Source of the DNA: Dichetophora obliterata
Lineage: Eukaryota; Arthropoda; Insecta; Diptera; Sciomyzidae
Assembly: GCA_963920525.1 (NCBI GenBank)
Contig: OY986438.1
Coordinates: 189,850,962-189,914,961, forward strand
Reading direction: 5' to 3'
DNA length: 64,000 nt
Positions 32,431 through 45,553 of the stretch are shown here, piece after piece. The notes under the pieces are model-generated. The model made no database searches. It saw only the letters and a program-made list of their open reading frames with translations, and was not told where the DNA came from. How positions within the stretch are numbered: the stretch's first letter is position 1; every line of letters begins with the position of its first letter. Position numbers and translations under genes: made by a program.

Positions 32431-33392
32431 TTAAGTAAGTCCAGTTATCAATCAAACTTTTCAATCAATTCAAGCTCTATACGAGGTACATGATACATTT
32501 TCAATGCTCACTCAACGCCTTGTTGCATCATGAAATAAACATCGCTGACAACGGTAATTGCCTATTTTCATCTTTCATAAGAATTTTACATCTTAATTTT
32601 CAATAAATAAATCTTTTTTTTCTAAAATATTATATTAAACTTTTTGATTCGATTGTTCATTTACATTACATGCCTTGAAAAAAAATATATTAAATAAAAG
32701 TAATAAAAAAAATAAAAATACACAGCTTTTATTTCGAATTACACTCGGAGTTGAGAAAAAGCATAAGGAACTTTGTTACAGAGTCCCCCGACCGCACCAG
32801 TTTTTTATTAAAATATTTTACTGAATTTCATTATAACAAAATACATTAGCATTTTATTGCAAGGTCATTGATTAATCAAGCACGTTTAACTTAAAGGGTA
32901 TTGCTGCACAATTGCGTTATAGAGCCACTTTCATTAAAGCAAGTGTATCAACGCAGTAACGCAATTCGCTGATTTAACTCAATAATGCAACACAGCACGA
33001 AAATACCAAATATCTAAAAGGCTAAAAATTTATGTCATATTGAAATAAAAAAAAAAGCTAAAAGAAGTGGTATTTAATAATGTTTTAAAAATAACACCAA
33101 TAAACTTTAGAGCGCAACTCAATACAAAGACAGCACAATGCAATTAGTTCTGAGGAAGCTTTTTTCACATTGTAAATGCGCTAATTCCCAGCAAAATTTT
33201 TGATACGTATGTAACATACATTCTTACGAACACTGCTTTCAGAAGACATTGTATGGATCCAATTGTGATTTTTCTTAGCCTTATCAAGAAGCGCTTTCAA
33301 AAGACGTTCTCATAAACTACTTCTAAAAGACATTCAAATAGCATTTAAATTAAATCAAAGTAAAAAACAATTATAAATAATTGTAATTAAAG

Positions 33393-34362
33393 TTTTAGAT
33401 ATTTTTCGTGGGATTTTTTAAACCCCTAACAAAACCAAACCACTTCCTTCCTCCAACATCAAAATGCCGTGAAAATCGAGAAAAAGGATATTTTACGTGG
33501 GATTTTATTACACCCCAACAAAACCCTAATGCTTCTAATTCCCAATACCAAAATCGCGAGAAAATCGTTAAAAGGTATATATATATATTCCGTGGGCTTT
33601 TTTTAAACTCCCACCCTAACCACAAAAACATTTCCATTCCATGGATTGCCTTTTTAAAGTTCTCCTGGAAAACACCTACTAGAATCCTTTTAATGAAGGG
33701 CTCAAAAAATCTTTCATTGAAAACATTCTGGAAGCACTTACAGAGAAGACTATGGAAAGCATTTCTTCCAATGGCATGTATATGTAAAAAGAATACCTTT
33801 TGGGTATGACAGTGGAAGGGATGAAATTCAAAACTTTCCCTTCCACTTTACCTTCTTTTGGAAGAACTTTTTTTGCTGGGTTCTTACATAAAAAAGTTTT
33901 CGAAAAAAATTATATTCAGTTAAGCAAATAATGCAAACATTGGGCATATTTCAACACACATATATATGTTTAGACAATTAAAATTGGCGAAACTCACTAA
34001 TTTATTTTTAACTATTATTTTTAATAATGTTCTTAGCATCCCAGCGAAAAAAGTGGTTCCAAAAGACGGAAAATCTTGATTTCCATCCCTTCCACTTTCA
34101 TACACAGAAGGCATTCTTTTAAAATAGGCATGTCATTGGTAGGAATGCTTTCTTTAGTCTTCTTTAGAAGTCCTTTCAGAATTTTTTCAATGCAAGATTT
34201 CTTTGAGCCTTTTAATGAAAGGATTCTAGCAGGTGTTTTTCAAAGAACTTTAAGAAGGCATTCTATGAAATGAAATAGTTTTTGTGATTACGGGGGGAGG
34301 GGAAGTAGGAAGTGGTTGGGTTTTGTTGGAGGTTTCTAAAATCCCATGGAAAATAGCTAAAA
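33393..34362. mobile_element. Foldback element FB4, unit 1
   Basis: The left end TTTTAGATATTTTTCGTGGG with AACAAAACCAAACCACTTCC is mirrored at the right end (GGAAGTGGTTGGGTTTTGTT, CCATGGAAAATAGCTAAAA). Further in, CACCTACTAGAATCCTTTTAAT is mirrored by ATGAAAGGATTCTAGCAGGTG. The left arm starts with three ~90-bp subrepeats (ATATTTT.CGTGGG at about 33400, 33490 and 33585). It interrupts the left arm of transposon E relative to the intact right arm. Confidence 0.85.
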
Positions 34363-36200
34363 TATATATTATTTTGTATGTATTTTTTTACTCTACAGCA
34401 ATTCCATATGAAAGCGATCACCTTTTGGACGACCCCTCTCCGATTTTAAAATAAATAGTCTCATCCATTGCCCAGCAAAAAAAAATGTACCTACATATTT
34501 TTTTTTTTTTTAATAGTGACTGGTTTAGTGGTGGTGTACACCACTGTCATGTGACAAAATTGAAGAATTCTTCATAAGGGACCTCATTGAAAGTTGTTTT
34601 AAAAAAAAAATACTAAAGCGATCGCAACGAGTGATAGCTCGTTGGAAAGGTATTGAATCAGGCTAGTGCCCCTGATGTAAGAATTTAAAAATTTTTTGAT
34701 ACTAGGGTGGACCCTAAAAATGTGTTTTTTGCTTTATACTCTTTGTAGATGCGTTGGCGCTGATTTTGAATCTGGTGTAAGAATTTCAAAAAGTTTTTTG
34801 CAACTAGGTTGGACGTTAAATATGTGTTTTATTGTATGATACTCTTGTGGATGCGCTGATCGGTGATTTTAAATCTTATATTATTTATCCTAAAAATCTG
34901 TTTTTTTATACTCATTGTATATGTGTTAGCAGTATTAGGGGTTGCTGATTTCAAACCTGATGTTAAAATTTCAAAAAGTTTTTCTTGACGCTAGGGTGGA
35001 CCCTAAAAATTAGTCTTTTTTATATCTTTGTATATGTGCTGGCAGTATTAAGGGGTCACTGATATCGAATCTCAAGTTAGAATATAAAATTTTTTTTCGA
35101 CACTGGGGTGGAGCCTATAAATGTCTTTTTGTTTTACACTCTTGAAGATGCGCTGGTCGCTTACTTTGAATTTGATGTAAGAGTTTCAAATAGTTTTCTG
35201 ATGTAAGGGAGGACCCTAAAAATGTGTTTTTTATACTCTTAAGTAAGTCCAGTTATCAATCAAACTTTTCAATCAATTCAAGCTCTATACGAGGTACATG
35301 ATACATTTTCAATGCTCACTCAACGCCTTGTTGCATCATGAAATAAACATCGCTGACAACGGTAATTGCCTATTTTCATCTTTCATAAGAATTTTACATC
35401 TTAATTTTCAATAAATAAATCTTTTTTTTCTAAAATATTATATTAAACTTTTTGATTCGATTGTTCATTTACATTACATGCCTTGAAAAAAAATATATTA
35501 AATAAAAGTAATAAAAAAAATAAAAATACACAGCTTTTATTTCGAATTACACTCGGAGTTGAGAAAAAGCATAAGGAACTTTGTTACAGAGTCCCCCGAC
35601 CGCACCAGTTTTTTATTAAAATATTTTACTGAATTTCATTATAACAAAATACATTAGCATTTTATTGCAAGGTCATTGATTAATCAAGCACGTTTAACTT
35701 AAAGGGTATTGCTGCACAATTGCGTTATAGAGCCACTTTCATTAAAGCAAGTGTATCAACGCAGTAACGCAATTCGCTGATTTAACTCAATAATGCAACA
35801 CAGCACGAAAATACCAAATATCTAAAAGGCTAAAAATTTATGTCATATTGAAATAAAAAAAAAAGCTAAAAGAAGTGGTATTTAATAATGTTTTAAAAAT
35901 AACACCAATAAACTTTAGAGCGCAACTCAATACAAAGACAGCACAATGCAATTAGTTCTGAGGAAGCTTTTTTCACATTGTAAATGCGCTAATTCCCAGC
36001 AAAATTTTTGATACGTATGTAACATACATTCTTACGAACACTGCTTTCAGAAGACATTGTATGGATCCAATTGTGATTTTTCTTAGCCTTATCAAGAAGC
36101 GCTTTCAAAAGACGTTCTCATAAACTACTTCTAAAAGACATTCAAATAGCATTTAAATTAAATCAAAGTAAAAAACAATTATAAATAATTGTAATTAAAG

Positions 36201-37170
36201 TTTTAGATATTTTTCGTGGGATTTTTTAAACCCCTAACAAAACCAAACCACTTCCTTCCTCCAACATCAAAATGCCGTGAAAATCGAGAAAAAGGATATT
36301 TTACGTGGGATTTTATTACACCCCAACAAAACCCTAATGCTTCTAATTCCCAATACCAAAATCGCGAGAAAATCGTTAAAAGGTATATATATATATTCCG
36401 TGGGCTTTTTTTAAACTCCCACCCTAACCACAAAAACATTTCCATTCCATGGATTGCCTTTTTAAAGTTCTCCTGGAAAACACCTACTAGAATCCTTTTA
36501 ATGAAGGGCTCAAAAAATCTTTCATTGAAAACATTCTGGAAGCACTTACAGAGAAGACTATGGAAAGCATTTCTTCCAATGGCATGTATATGTAAAAAGA
36601 ATACCTTTTGGGTATGACAGTGGAAGGGATGAAATTCAAAACTTTCCCTTCCACTTTACCTTCTTTTGGAAGAACTTTTTTTGCTGGGTTCTTACATAAA
36701 AAAGTTTTCGAAAAAAATTATATTCAGTTAAGCAAATAATGCAAACATTGGGCATATTTCAACACACATATATATGTTTAGACAATTAAAATTGGCGAAA
36801 CTCACTAATTTATTTTTAACTATTATTTTTAATAATGTTCTTAGCATCCCAGCGAAAAAAGTGGTTCCAAAAGACGGAAAATCTTGATTTCCATCCCTTC
36901 CACTTTCATACACAGAAGGCATTCTTTTAAAATAGGCATGTCATTGGTAGGAATGCTTTCTTTAGTCTTCTTTAGAAGTCCTTTCAGAATTTTTTCAATG
37001 CAAGATTTCTTTGAGCCTTTTAATGAAAGGATTCTAGCAGGTGTTTTTCAAAGAACTTTAAGAAGGCATTCTATGAAATGAAATAGTTTTTGTGATTACG
37101 GGGGGAGGGGAAGTAGGAAGTGGTTGGGTTTTGTTGGAGGTTTCTAAAATCCCATGGAAAATAGCTAAAA
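36201..37170. mobile_element. Foldback element FB4, unit 2
   Basis: Second copy of the unit-1 foldback, displaced by exactly 2808 bases; no difference seen. Confidence 0.85.
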
Positions 37171-39008
37171 TATATATTATTTTGTATGTATTTTTTTACT
37201 CTACAGCAATTCCATATGAAAGCGATCACCTTTTGGACGACCCCTCTCCGATTTTAAAATAAATAGTCTCATCCATTGCCCAGCAAAAAAAAATGTACCT
37301 ACATATTTTTTTTTTTTTTAATAGTGACTGGTTTAGTGGTGGTGTACACCACTGTCATGTGACAAAATTGAAGAATTCTTCATAAGGGACCTCATTGAAA
37401 GTTGTTTTAAAAAAAAAATACTAAAGCGATCGCAACGAGTGATAGCTCGTTGGAAAGGTATTGAATCAGGCTAGTGCCCCTGATGTAAGAATTTAAAAAT
37501 TTTTTGATACTAGGGTGGACCCTAAAAATGTGTTTTTTGCTTTATACTCTTTGTAGATGCGTTGGCGCTGATTTTGAATCTGGTGTAAGAATTTCAAAAA
37601 GTTTTTTGCAACTAGGTTGGACGTTAAATATGTGTTTTATTGTATGATACTCTTGTGGATGCGCTGATCGGTGATTTTAAATCTTATATTATTTATCCTA
37701 AAAATCTGTTTTTTTATACTCATTGTATATGTGTTAGCAGTATTAGGGGTTGCTGATTTCAAACCTGATGTTAAAATTTCAAAAAGTTTTTCTTGACGCT
37801 AGGGTGGACCCTAAAAATTAGTCTTTTTTATATCTTTGTATATGTGCTGGCAGTATTAAGGGGTCACTGATATCGAATCTCAAGTTAGAATATAAAATTT
37901 TTTTTCGACACTGGGGTGGAGCCTATAAATGTCTTTTTGTTTTACACTCTTGAAGATGCGCTGGTCGCTTACTTTGAATTTGATGTAAGAGTTTCAAATA
38001 GTTTTCTGATGTAAGGGAGGACCCTAAAAATGTGTTTTTTATACTCTTAAGTAAGTCCAGTTATCAATCAAACTTTTCAATCAATTCAAGCTCTATACGA
38101 GGTACATGATACATTTTCAATGCTCACTCAACGCCTTGTTGCATCATGAAATAAACATCGCTGACAACGGTAATTGCCTATTTTCATCTTTCATAAGAAT
38201 TTTACATCTTAATTTTCAATAAATAAATCTTTTTTTTCTAAAATATTATATTAAACTTTTTGATTCGATTGTTCATTTACATTACATGCCTTGAAAAAAA
38301 ATATATTAAATAAAAGTAATAAAAAAAATAAAAATACACAGCTTTTATTTCGAATTACACTCGGAGTTGAGAAAAAGCATAAGGAACTTTGTTACAGAGT
38401 CCCCCGACCGCACCAGTTTTTTATTAAAATATTTTACTGAATTTCATTATAACAAAATACATTAGCATTTTATTGCAAGGTCATTGATTAATCAAGCACG
38501 TTTAACTTAAAGGGTATTGCTGCACAATTGCGTTATAGAGCCACTTTCATTAAAGCAAGTGTATCAACGCAGTAACGCAATTCGCTGATTTAACTCAATA
38601 ATGCAACACAGCACGAAAATACCAAATATCTAAAAGGCTAAAAATTTATGTCATATTGAAATAAAAAAAAAAGCTAAAAGAAGTGGTATTTAATAATGTT
38701 TTAAAAATAACACCAATAAACTTTAGAGCGCAACTCAATACAAAGACAGCACAATGCAATTAGTTCTGAGGAAGCTTTTTTCACATTGTAAATGCGCTAA
38801 TTCCCAGCAAAATTTTTGATACGTATGTAACATACATTCTTACGAACACTGCTTTCAGAAGACATTGTATGGATCCAATTGTGATTTTTCTTAGCCTTAT
38901 CAAGAAGCGCTTTCAAAAGACGTTCTCATAAACTACTTCTAAAAGACATTCAAATAGCATTTAAATTAAATCAAAGTAAAAAACAATTATAAATAATTGT
39001 AATTAAAG

Positions 39009-39978
39009 TTTTAGATATTTTTCGTGGGATTTTTTAAACCCCTAACAAAACCAAACCACTTCCTTCCTCCAACATCAAAATGCCGTGAAAATCGAGAAAA
39101 AGGATATTTTACGTGGGATTTTATTACACCCCAACAAAACCCTAATGCTTCTAATTCCCAATACCAAAATCGCGAGAAAATCGTTAAAAGGTATATATAT
39201 ATATTCCGTGGGCTTTTTTTAAACTCCCACCCTAACCACAAAAACATTTCCATTCCATGGATTGCCTTTTTAAAGTTCTCCTGGAAAACACCTACTAGAA
39301 TCCTTTTAATGAAGGGCTCAAAAAATCTTTCATTGAAAACATTCTGGAAGCACTTACAGAGAAGACTATGGAAAGCATTTCTTCCAATGGCATGTATATG
39401 TAAAAAGAATACCTTTTGGGTATGACAGTGGAAGGGATGAAATTCAAAACTTTCCCTTCCACTTTACCTTCTTTTGGAAGAACTTTTTTTGCTGGGTTCT
39501 TACATAAAAAAGTTTTCGAAAAAAATTATATTCAGTTAAGCAAATAATGCAAACATTGGGCATATTTCAACACACATATATATGTTTAGACAATTAAAAT
39601 TGGCGAAACTCACTAATTTATTTTTAACTATTATTTTTAATAATGTTCTTAGCATCCCAGCGAAAAAAGTGGTTCCAAAAGACGGAAAATCTTGATTTCC
39701 ATCCCTTCCACTTTCATACACAGAAGGCATTCTTTTAAAATAGGCATGTCATTGGTAGGAATGCTTTCTTTAGTCTTCTTTAGAAGTCCTTTCAGAATTT
39801 TTTCAATGCAAGATTTCTTTGAGCCTTTTAATGAAAGGATTCTAGCAGGTGTTTTTCAAAGAACTTTAAGAAGGCATTCTATGAAATGAAATAGTTTTTG
39901 TGATTACGGGGGGAGGGGAAGTAGGAAGTGGTTGGGTTTTGTTGGAGGTTTCTAAAATCCCATGGAAAATAGCTAAAA
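39009..39978. mobile_element. Foldback element FB4, unit 3
   Basis: Third copy, displaced by exactly 5616 bases; no difference seen. Confidence 0.85.
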
Positions 39979-41816
39979 TATATATTATTTTGTATGTATT
40001 TTTTTACTCTACAGCAATTCCATATGAAAGCGATCACCTTTTGGACGACCCCTCTCCGATTTTAAAATAAATAGTCTCATCCATTGCCCAGCAAAAAAAA
40101 ATGTACCTACATATTTTTTTTTTTTTTAATAGTGACTGGTTTAGTGGTGGTGTACACCACTGTCATGTGACAAAATTGAAGAATTCTTCATAAGGGACCT
40201 CATTGAAAGTTGTTTTAAAAAAAAAATACTAAAGCGATCGCAACGAGTGATAGCTCGTTGGAAAGGTATTGAATCAGGCTAGTGCCCCTGATGTAAGAAT
40301 TTAAAAATTTTTTGATACTAGGGTGGACCCTAAAAATGTGTTTTTTGCTTTATACTCTTTGTAGATGCGTTGGCGCTGATTTTGAATCTGGTGTAAGAAT
40401 TTCAAAAAGTTTTTTGCAACTAGGTTGGACGTTAAATATGTGTTTTATTGTATGATACTCTTGTGGATGCGCTGATCGGTGATTTTAAATCTTATATTAT
40501 TTATCCTAAAAATCTGTTTTTTTATACTCATTGTATATGTGTTAGCAGTATTAGGGGTTGCTGATTTCAAACCTGATGTTAAAATTTCAAAAAGTTTTTC
40601 TTGACGCTAGGGTGGACCCTAAAAATTAGTCTTTTTTATATCTTTGTATATGTGCTGGCAGTATTAAGGGGTCACTGATATCGAATCTCAAGTTAGAATA
40701 TAAAATTTTTTTTCGACACTGGGGTGGAGCCTATAAATGTCTTTTTGTTTTACACTCTTGAAGATGCGCTGGTCGCTTACTTTGAATTTGATGTAAGAGT
40801 TTCAAATAGTTTTCTGATGTAAGGGAGGACCCTAAAAATGTGTTTTTTATACTCTTAAGTAAGTCCAGTTATCAATCAAACTTTTCAATCAATTCAAGCT
40901 CTATACGAGGTACATGATACATTTTCAATGCTCACTCAACGCCTTGTTGCATCATGAAATAAACATCGCTGACAACGGTAATTGCCTATTTTCATCTTTC
41001 ATAAGAATTTTACATCTTAATTTTCAATAAATAAATCTTTTTTTTCTAAAATATTATATTAAACTTTTTGATTCGATTGTTCATTTACATTACATGCCTT
41101 GAAAAAAAATATATTAAATAAAAGTAATAAAAAAAATAAAAATACACAGCTTTTATTTCGAATTACACTCGGAGTTGAGAAAAAGCATAAGGAACTTTGT
41201 TACAGAGTCCCCCGACCGCACCAGTTTTTTATTAAAATATTTTACTGAATTTCATTATAACAAAATACATTAGCATTTTATTGCAAGGTCATTGATTAAT
41301 CAAGCACGTTTAACTTAAAGGGTATTGCTGCACAATTGCGTTATAGAGCCACTTTCATTAAAGCAAGTGTATCAACGCAGTAACGCAATTCGCTGATTTA
41401 ACTCAATAATGCAACACAGCACGAAAATACCAAATATCTAAAAGGCTAAAAATTTATGTCATATTGAAATAAAAAAAAAAGCTAAAAGAAGTGGTATTTA
41501 ATAATGTTTTAAAAATAACACCAATAAACTTTAGAGCGCAACTCAATACAAAGACAGCACAATGCAATTAGTTCTGAGGAAGCTTTTTTCACATTGTAAA
41601 TGCGCTAATTCCCAGCAAAATTTTTGATACGTATGTAACATACATTCTTACGAACACTGCTTTCAGAAGACATTGTATGGATCCAATTGTGATTTTTCTT
41701 AGCCTTATCAAGAAGCGCTTTCAAAAGACGTTCTCATAAACTACTTCTAAAAGACATTCAAATAGCATTTAAATTAAATCAAAGTAAAAAACAATTATAA
41801 ATAATTGTAATTAAAG

Positions 41817-42786
41817 TTTTAGATATTTTTCGTGGGATTTTTTAAACCCCTAACAAAACCAAACCACTTCCTTCCTCCAACATCAAAATGCCGTGAAAAT
41901 CGAGAAAAAGGATATTTTACGTGGGATTTTATTACACCCCAACAAAACCCTAATGCTTCTAATTCCCAATACCAAAATCGCGAGAAAATCGTTAAAAGGT
42001 ATATATATATATTCCGTGGGCTTTTTTTAAACTCCCACCCTAACCACAAAAACATTTCCATTCCATGGATTGCCTTTTTAAAGTTCTCCTGGAAAACACC
42101 TACTAGAATCCTTTTAATGAAGGGCTCAAAAAATCTTTCATTGAAAACATTCTGGAAGCACTTACAGAGAAGACTATGGAAAGCATTTCTTCCAATGGCA
42201 TGTATATGTAAAAAGAATACCTTTTGGGTATGACAGTGGAAGGGATGAAATTCAAAACTTTCCCTTCCACTTTACCTTCTTTTGGAAGAACTTTTTTTGC
42301 TGGGTTCTTACATAAAAAAGTTTTCGAAAAAAATTATATTCAGTTAAGCAAATAATGCAAACATTGGGCATATTTCAACACACATATATATGTTTAGACA
42401 ATTAAAATTGGCGAAACTCACTAATTTATTTTTAACTATTATTTTTAATAATGTTCTTAGCATCCCAGCGAAAAAAGTGGTTCCAAAAGACGGAAAATCT
42501 TGATTTCCATCCCTTCCACTTTCATACACAGAAGGCATTCTTTTAAAATAGGCATGTCATTGGTAGGAATGCTTTCTTTAGTCTTCTTTAGAAGTCCTTT
42601 CAGAATTTTTTCAATGCAAGATTTCTTTGAGCCTTTTAATGAAAGGATTCTAGCAGGTGTTTTTCAAAGAACTTTAAGAAGGCATTCTATGAAATGAAAT
42701 AGTTTTTGTGATTACGGGGGGAGGGGAAGTAGGAAGTGGTTGGGTTTTGTTGGAGGTTTCTAAAATCCCATGGAAAATAGCTAAAA
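41817..42786. mobile_element. Foldback element FB4, unit 4, inside transposon E
   Basis: Fourth copy. Here it visibly splits the left arm of transposon E between AATAGCATTT and GCAATTCCATATG, which are almost adjacent in the mirrored right arm (46190-46260). Confidence 0.88.
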
Positions 42787-43471
42787 TATATATTATTTTG
42801 TATGTATTTTTTTACTCTACAGCAATTCCATATGAAAGCGATCACCTTTTGGACGACCCCTCTCCGATTTTAAAATAAATAGTCTCATCCATTGCCCAGC
42901 AAAAAAAAATGTACCTACATATTTTTTTTTTTTTTAATAGTGACTGGTTTAGTGGTGGTGTACACCACTGTCATGTGACAAAATTGAAGAATTCTTCATA
43001 AGGGACCTCATTGAAAGTTGTTTTAAAAAAAAAATACTAAAGCGATCGCAACGAGTGATAGCTCGTTGGAAAGGTATTGAATCAGGCTTTAATTGAAAAA
43101 TAAAATTTTCCTAATTTTTCTCAGAAATTTACCTTTTTTCCCATGAAAATTAAATTTTCCCATGAAAATTAAATTTTCCGATTTTCCACAGAAGCTCCTA
43201 AATTTTCCGGTTAATTTTATTTTTTTTGGATTCCTCATAATTTTTGCTTTAAGAATCAGCAATAAAAAAATGGGCCCCGACTCCTTGTTTGGACAGGAGA
43301 AGAGCATTTAAGAGACCAAAGTAAGAGAGTAAAGTAAAGAGTACCAAAAAATAAATATAAATACTTCACACACACTGAGTCAAATTTCAGTTGAATACTA
43401 AACGTGAAAGTGTTAAAGTGTTTTTTTTTTTTAAAGTAAAGAGTGAAGCTGTAAAGACAATTTAAAGTAAA

Positions 43472-45514
43472 ATGAATAAATTTTGCTGCAATCCGTTTAA
43501 CAAGAGTGGACATCGTTCGAAAAAGTTAAAAGTATTAAAATTAACTTGTGTTTCGAAGCGATACATGAATGAATTAAATATACAATACGGTGAAGAAGCA
43601 GAATTCATTTGCCCCAAGTGTAAAATCGATTTGTCTCAACAAGCAAATGCATTGAAACAAATGCAACCACAATCCGAGAGTGAAATGACAATTGAACAAA
43701 ATGTTTCATCTGATAGTGAGGCAGACATTCCGATGGTCAATATGTCTTTGAGTCCTTTGAATGAGGCTATTACCACTTTCTGTGAAACGCCTATTAGAAA
43801 AAGAAAGTTGCGAAGTGAAAAATACAGGAAAGAGAAAAAAGGCAAGGTTATGAGTGCAATCGCGACAATATTTGATGAAGGCTATGATAACGAATGCAGT
43901 CAAGCAGATGACGTTGATGACGGCAAACAAATGATTGAGCAGTTGAAAAGAAAATTCAATTTAGCGACCACTTTTCCGGAGAAATATCTCATTTTATATG
44001 TGCTGCCTCAATCATGGTCTATACGCAAGATTTCTAAACAGTTTCAAACATCTTTTTACATCGCGAGAAGAAGCAAAGAATTAGTTCGACAGAAGGGCAT
44101 ATTGGCGACTCCCACCAAGAAATTTGGCTCAAGGACCCTCAGCGAAGCAACGGTGAAATTGATTCAAGATTTTTACTGCAATGATGACAACAGCCGCGCC
44201 TGCCCAGGTACACGTGACTATGTTATCACACGTGATGATGGAGAAAAAATACACAAGCAGCGCAGATTATTATTATGTAATCTATCCGAAGCATACCATC
44301 AGTTCAAAGAGAAATACCCAGCAGAAAAAGTGGGATTTTCTAAGTTTGCCATCCTACGACCAAAAGAATGCGTGCTGGCATTAGACAGGCACGGAACGCA
44401 TTCAGTCTGCGTTTGCATGTTTCATCAAAACATCAAACTAATGTTCTTTCCATGCAAGAAATTGAAAGTATTTCACGGTGAAATTGAAACATATAGGGAC
44501 CTCCTGTCGAAGTCGTTGTGCGCATACCCCACGGAAAATTGTCATCTGTCCAAATGCGACAATTGTCCGAAGATTGACGAGCTAGAGCAATATTTGGCGG
44601 AAAAGTTTGAACAGCTGTTAATTCAGGAGGTGCATTTCAAACAGTGGATAATTAGCAGCGGCAGATGTTCCCTTGAGACCGTGGTAAAGCAGATTCCGGA
44701 ATTCATCGAGGAATTCGGATTCAAGTTGAATGAACTGAAGGCGCACCATTTCATATCCGAGATGCAATCGAAATTTCTAAAGGAAAGTAAGGAGAAATTA
44801 GCCCAAAATGAATTCATTGTGATAAGCGACTTTGCCGAGAATTACACTTTTCTCATTCAGGATGAAATTCAGGCTTATCACTGGGCAAACGACCAGTGCA
44901 CGGTGCATCCTTTTTGCATTTATTTCAAAAACGAAGATAACGAACTACAGACCGTAAGCCTTGTTGTTGTCGCGGAGAGTTTAGCTCATAATTATGTGTC
45001 CGTTTATTTATTTCAAATGAAACTGTTTGAATTCTTAAGATCAAAATTCGATGCAATCGACAAAGTAACGTTTTTCTCAGACGGCGCGGCTTCTCAGTAC
45101 AAGAATAAAAAAAAATTTTACAATCTTTGCATAATTGAAGAAGAACAAAACTGCAAGGTCGAGTGGCACTTTTTTGCGACGTCCCACGGTAAGGGCCCAT
45201 GCGATGCGTTAGGGGGAACCCTAAAACGCATGGCGACTAAGGCAAGTTTGCAAAGGCCATACACTGACCAGATCTTAAATGTACAACATTTGTTTTCGTG
45301 GATTCAAAGCAAGGAAATTGCCATTAACACAGTTTTATGCACTCAAAAAGAACACGATGCCATGGAGCGACGAATTCAAAACAGATATAATAATGTCAAA
45401 ACTATAACTGGAACGCAAAAGTTTCATTGCTTCGTACCAAATATTTCTGATATGTCAATTAATGTAAAGCGGTACTCTTCGTCTGCCGACGTGCTAAATT
45501 TAAAGTTACTTTAA
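43472..45514 (+). CDS. Putative DDD/E transposase of transposon E (680 aa), superfamily unassigned
   Basis: One uninterrupted frame from ATG to TAA. The N-terminus has a Cys/His pattern fit for a zinc finger (C5, C6, H14, C47-x2-C50). A basic stretch, PIRKRKLRSEKYRKEKKGK, around residue 107 may be a nuclear-localisation signal. The middle has RRLLLCNLSEAYHQFKEKYP, GFSKFAILRPKECVLA and THSVCVCMFHQNIKLM. The C-terminal half has ISDFAENY (D453), FFSDGAASQYKN (D537) and ATSHGKGPCDALGG (D578), a plausible RNase H-fold DDD triad with 40 residues between the last two. I recall similar hypothetical proteins from insects and cnidarians. A Sola-like or another cut-and-paste superfamily is possible, but I cannot assign it. 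Its position between long inverted repeats, with no other ORF, supports transposase. It is the best candidate for a live protein in the window. Confidence 0.75.
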   Translation: MNKFCCNPFNKSGHRSKKLKVLKLTCVSKRYMNELNIQYGEEAEFICPKCKIDLSQQANALKQMQPQSESEMTIEQNVSSDSEADIPMVNMSLSPLNEAITTFCETPIRKRKLRSEKYRKEKKGKVMSAIATIFDEGYDNECSQADDVDDGKQMIEQLKRKFNLATTFPEKYLILYVLPQSWSIRKISKQFQTSFYIARRSKELVRQKGILATPTKKFGSRTLSEATVKLIQDFYCNDDNSRACPGTRDYVITRDDGEKIHKQRRLLLCNLSEAYHQFKEKYPAEKVGFSKFAILRPKECVLALDRHGTHSVCVCMFHQNIKLMFFPCKKLKVFHGEIETYRDLLSKSLCAYPTENCHLSKCDNCPKIDELEQYLAEKFEQLLIQEVHFKQWIISSGRCSLETVVKQIPEFIEEFGFKLNELKAHHFISEMQSKFLKESKEKLAQNEFIVISDFAENYTFLIQDEIQAYHWANDQCTVHPFCIYFKNEDNELQTVSLVVVAESLAHNYVSVYLFQMKLFEFLRSKFDAIDKVTFFSDGAASQYKNKKKFYNLCIIEEEQNCKVEWHFFATSHGKGPCDALGGTLKRMATKASLQRPYTDQILNVQHLFSWIQSKEIAINTVLCTQKEHDAMERRIQNRYNNVKTITGTQKFHCFVPNISDMSINVKRYSSSADVLNLKLL

Positions 45515-45547
45515 TTTTATAATGATGCCAAGACAATTGAAATTTTT

Positions 45548-45553
45548 AATAAA
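45548..45553 (+). terminator. Polyadenylation signal AATAAA
   Basis: A canonical AATAAA lies about 34 bases after the stop codon of the 680-codon gene. The region is AT-rich, so chance occurrence is possible. Confidence 0.4.

Larger units (their letters stand above)
31864..43087. repeat. Four tandem copies of a 2808-bp unit
   Basis: Units are 31864-34671, 34672-37479, 37480-40287 and 40288-43087. Every landmark I compared, including homopolymer runs and the same set of short frames, recurs at exactly +2808, +5616 and +8424, so the copies look identical in length and essentially in sequence. Each unit contains FB3's right arm, ~750 bp of AT-rich flank, then the left arm of transposon E (from TCCCAGCAAAATTTTTGATAC) with FB4 inserted. 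Copies 1-3 end at GAATCAGGC and jump to TAGTGCCCCTGATG; copy 4 runs on into the rest of transposon E. The frames of 133, 80, 64 and 65 codons in each unit are by-products of the foldback and are not genes. Confidence 0.97.

Noticed and set aside
33395..34273. 133-, 80-, 65- and 64-codon frames repeated in all four units
   Set aside because: They lie on both strands of foldback FB4 and its subrepeats. Conservation is explained by the recent duplication of DNA; no domain is visible.
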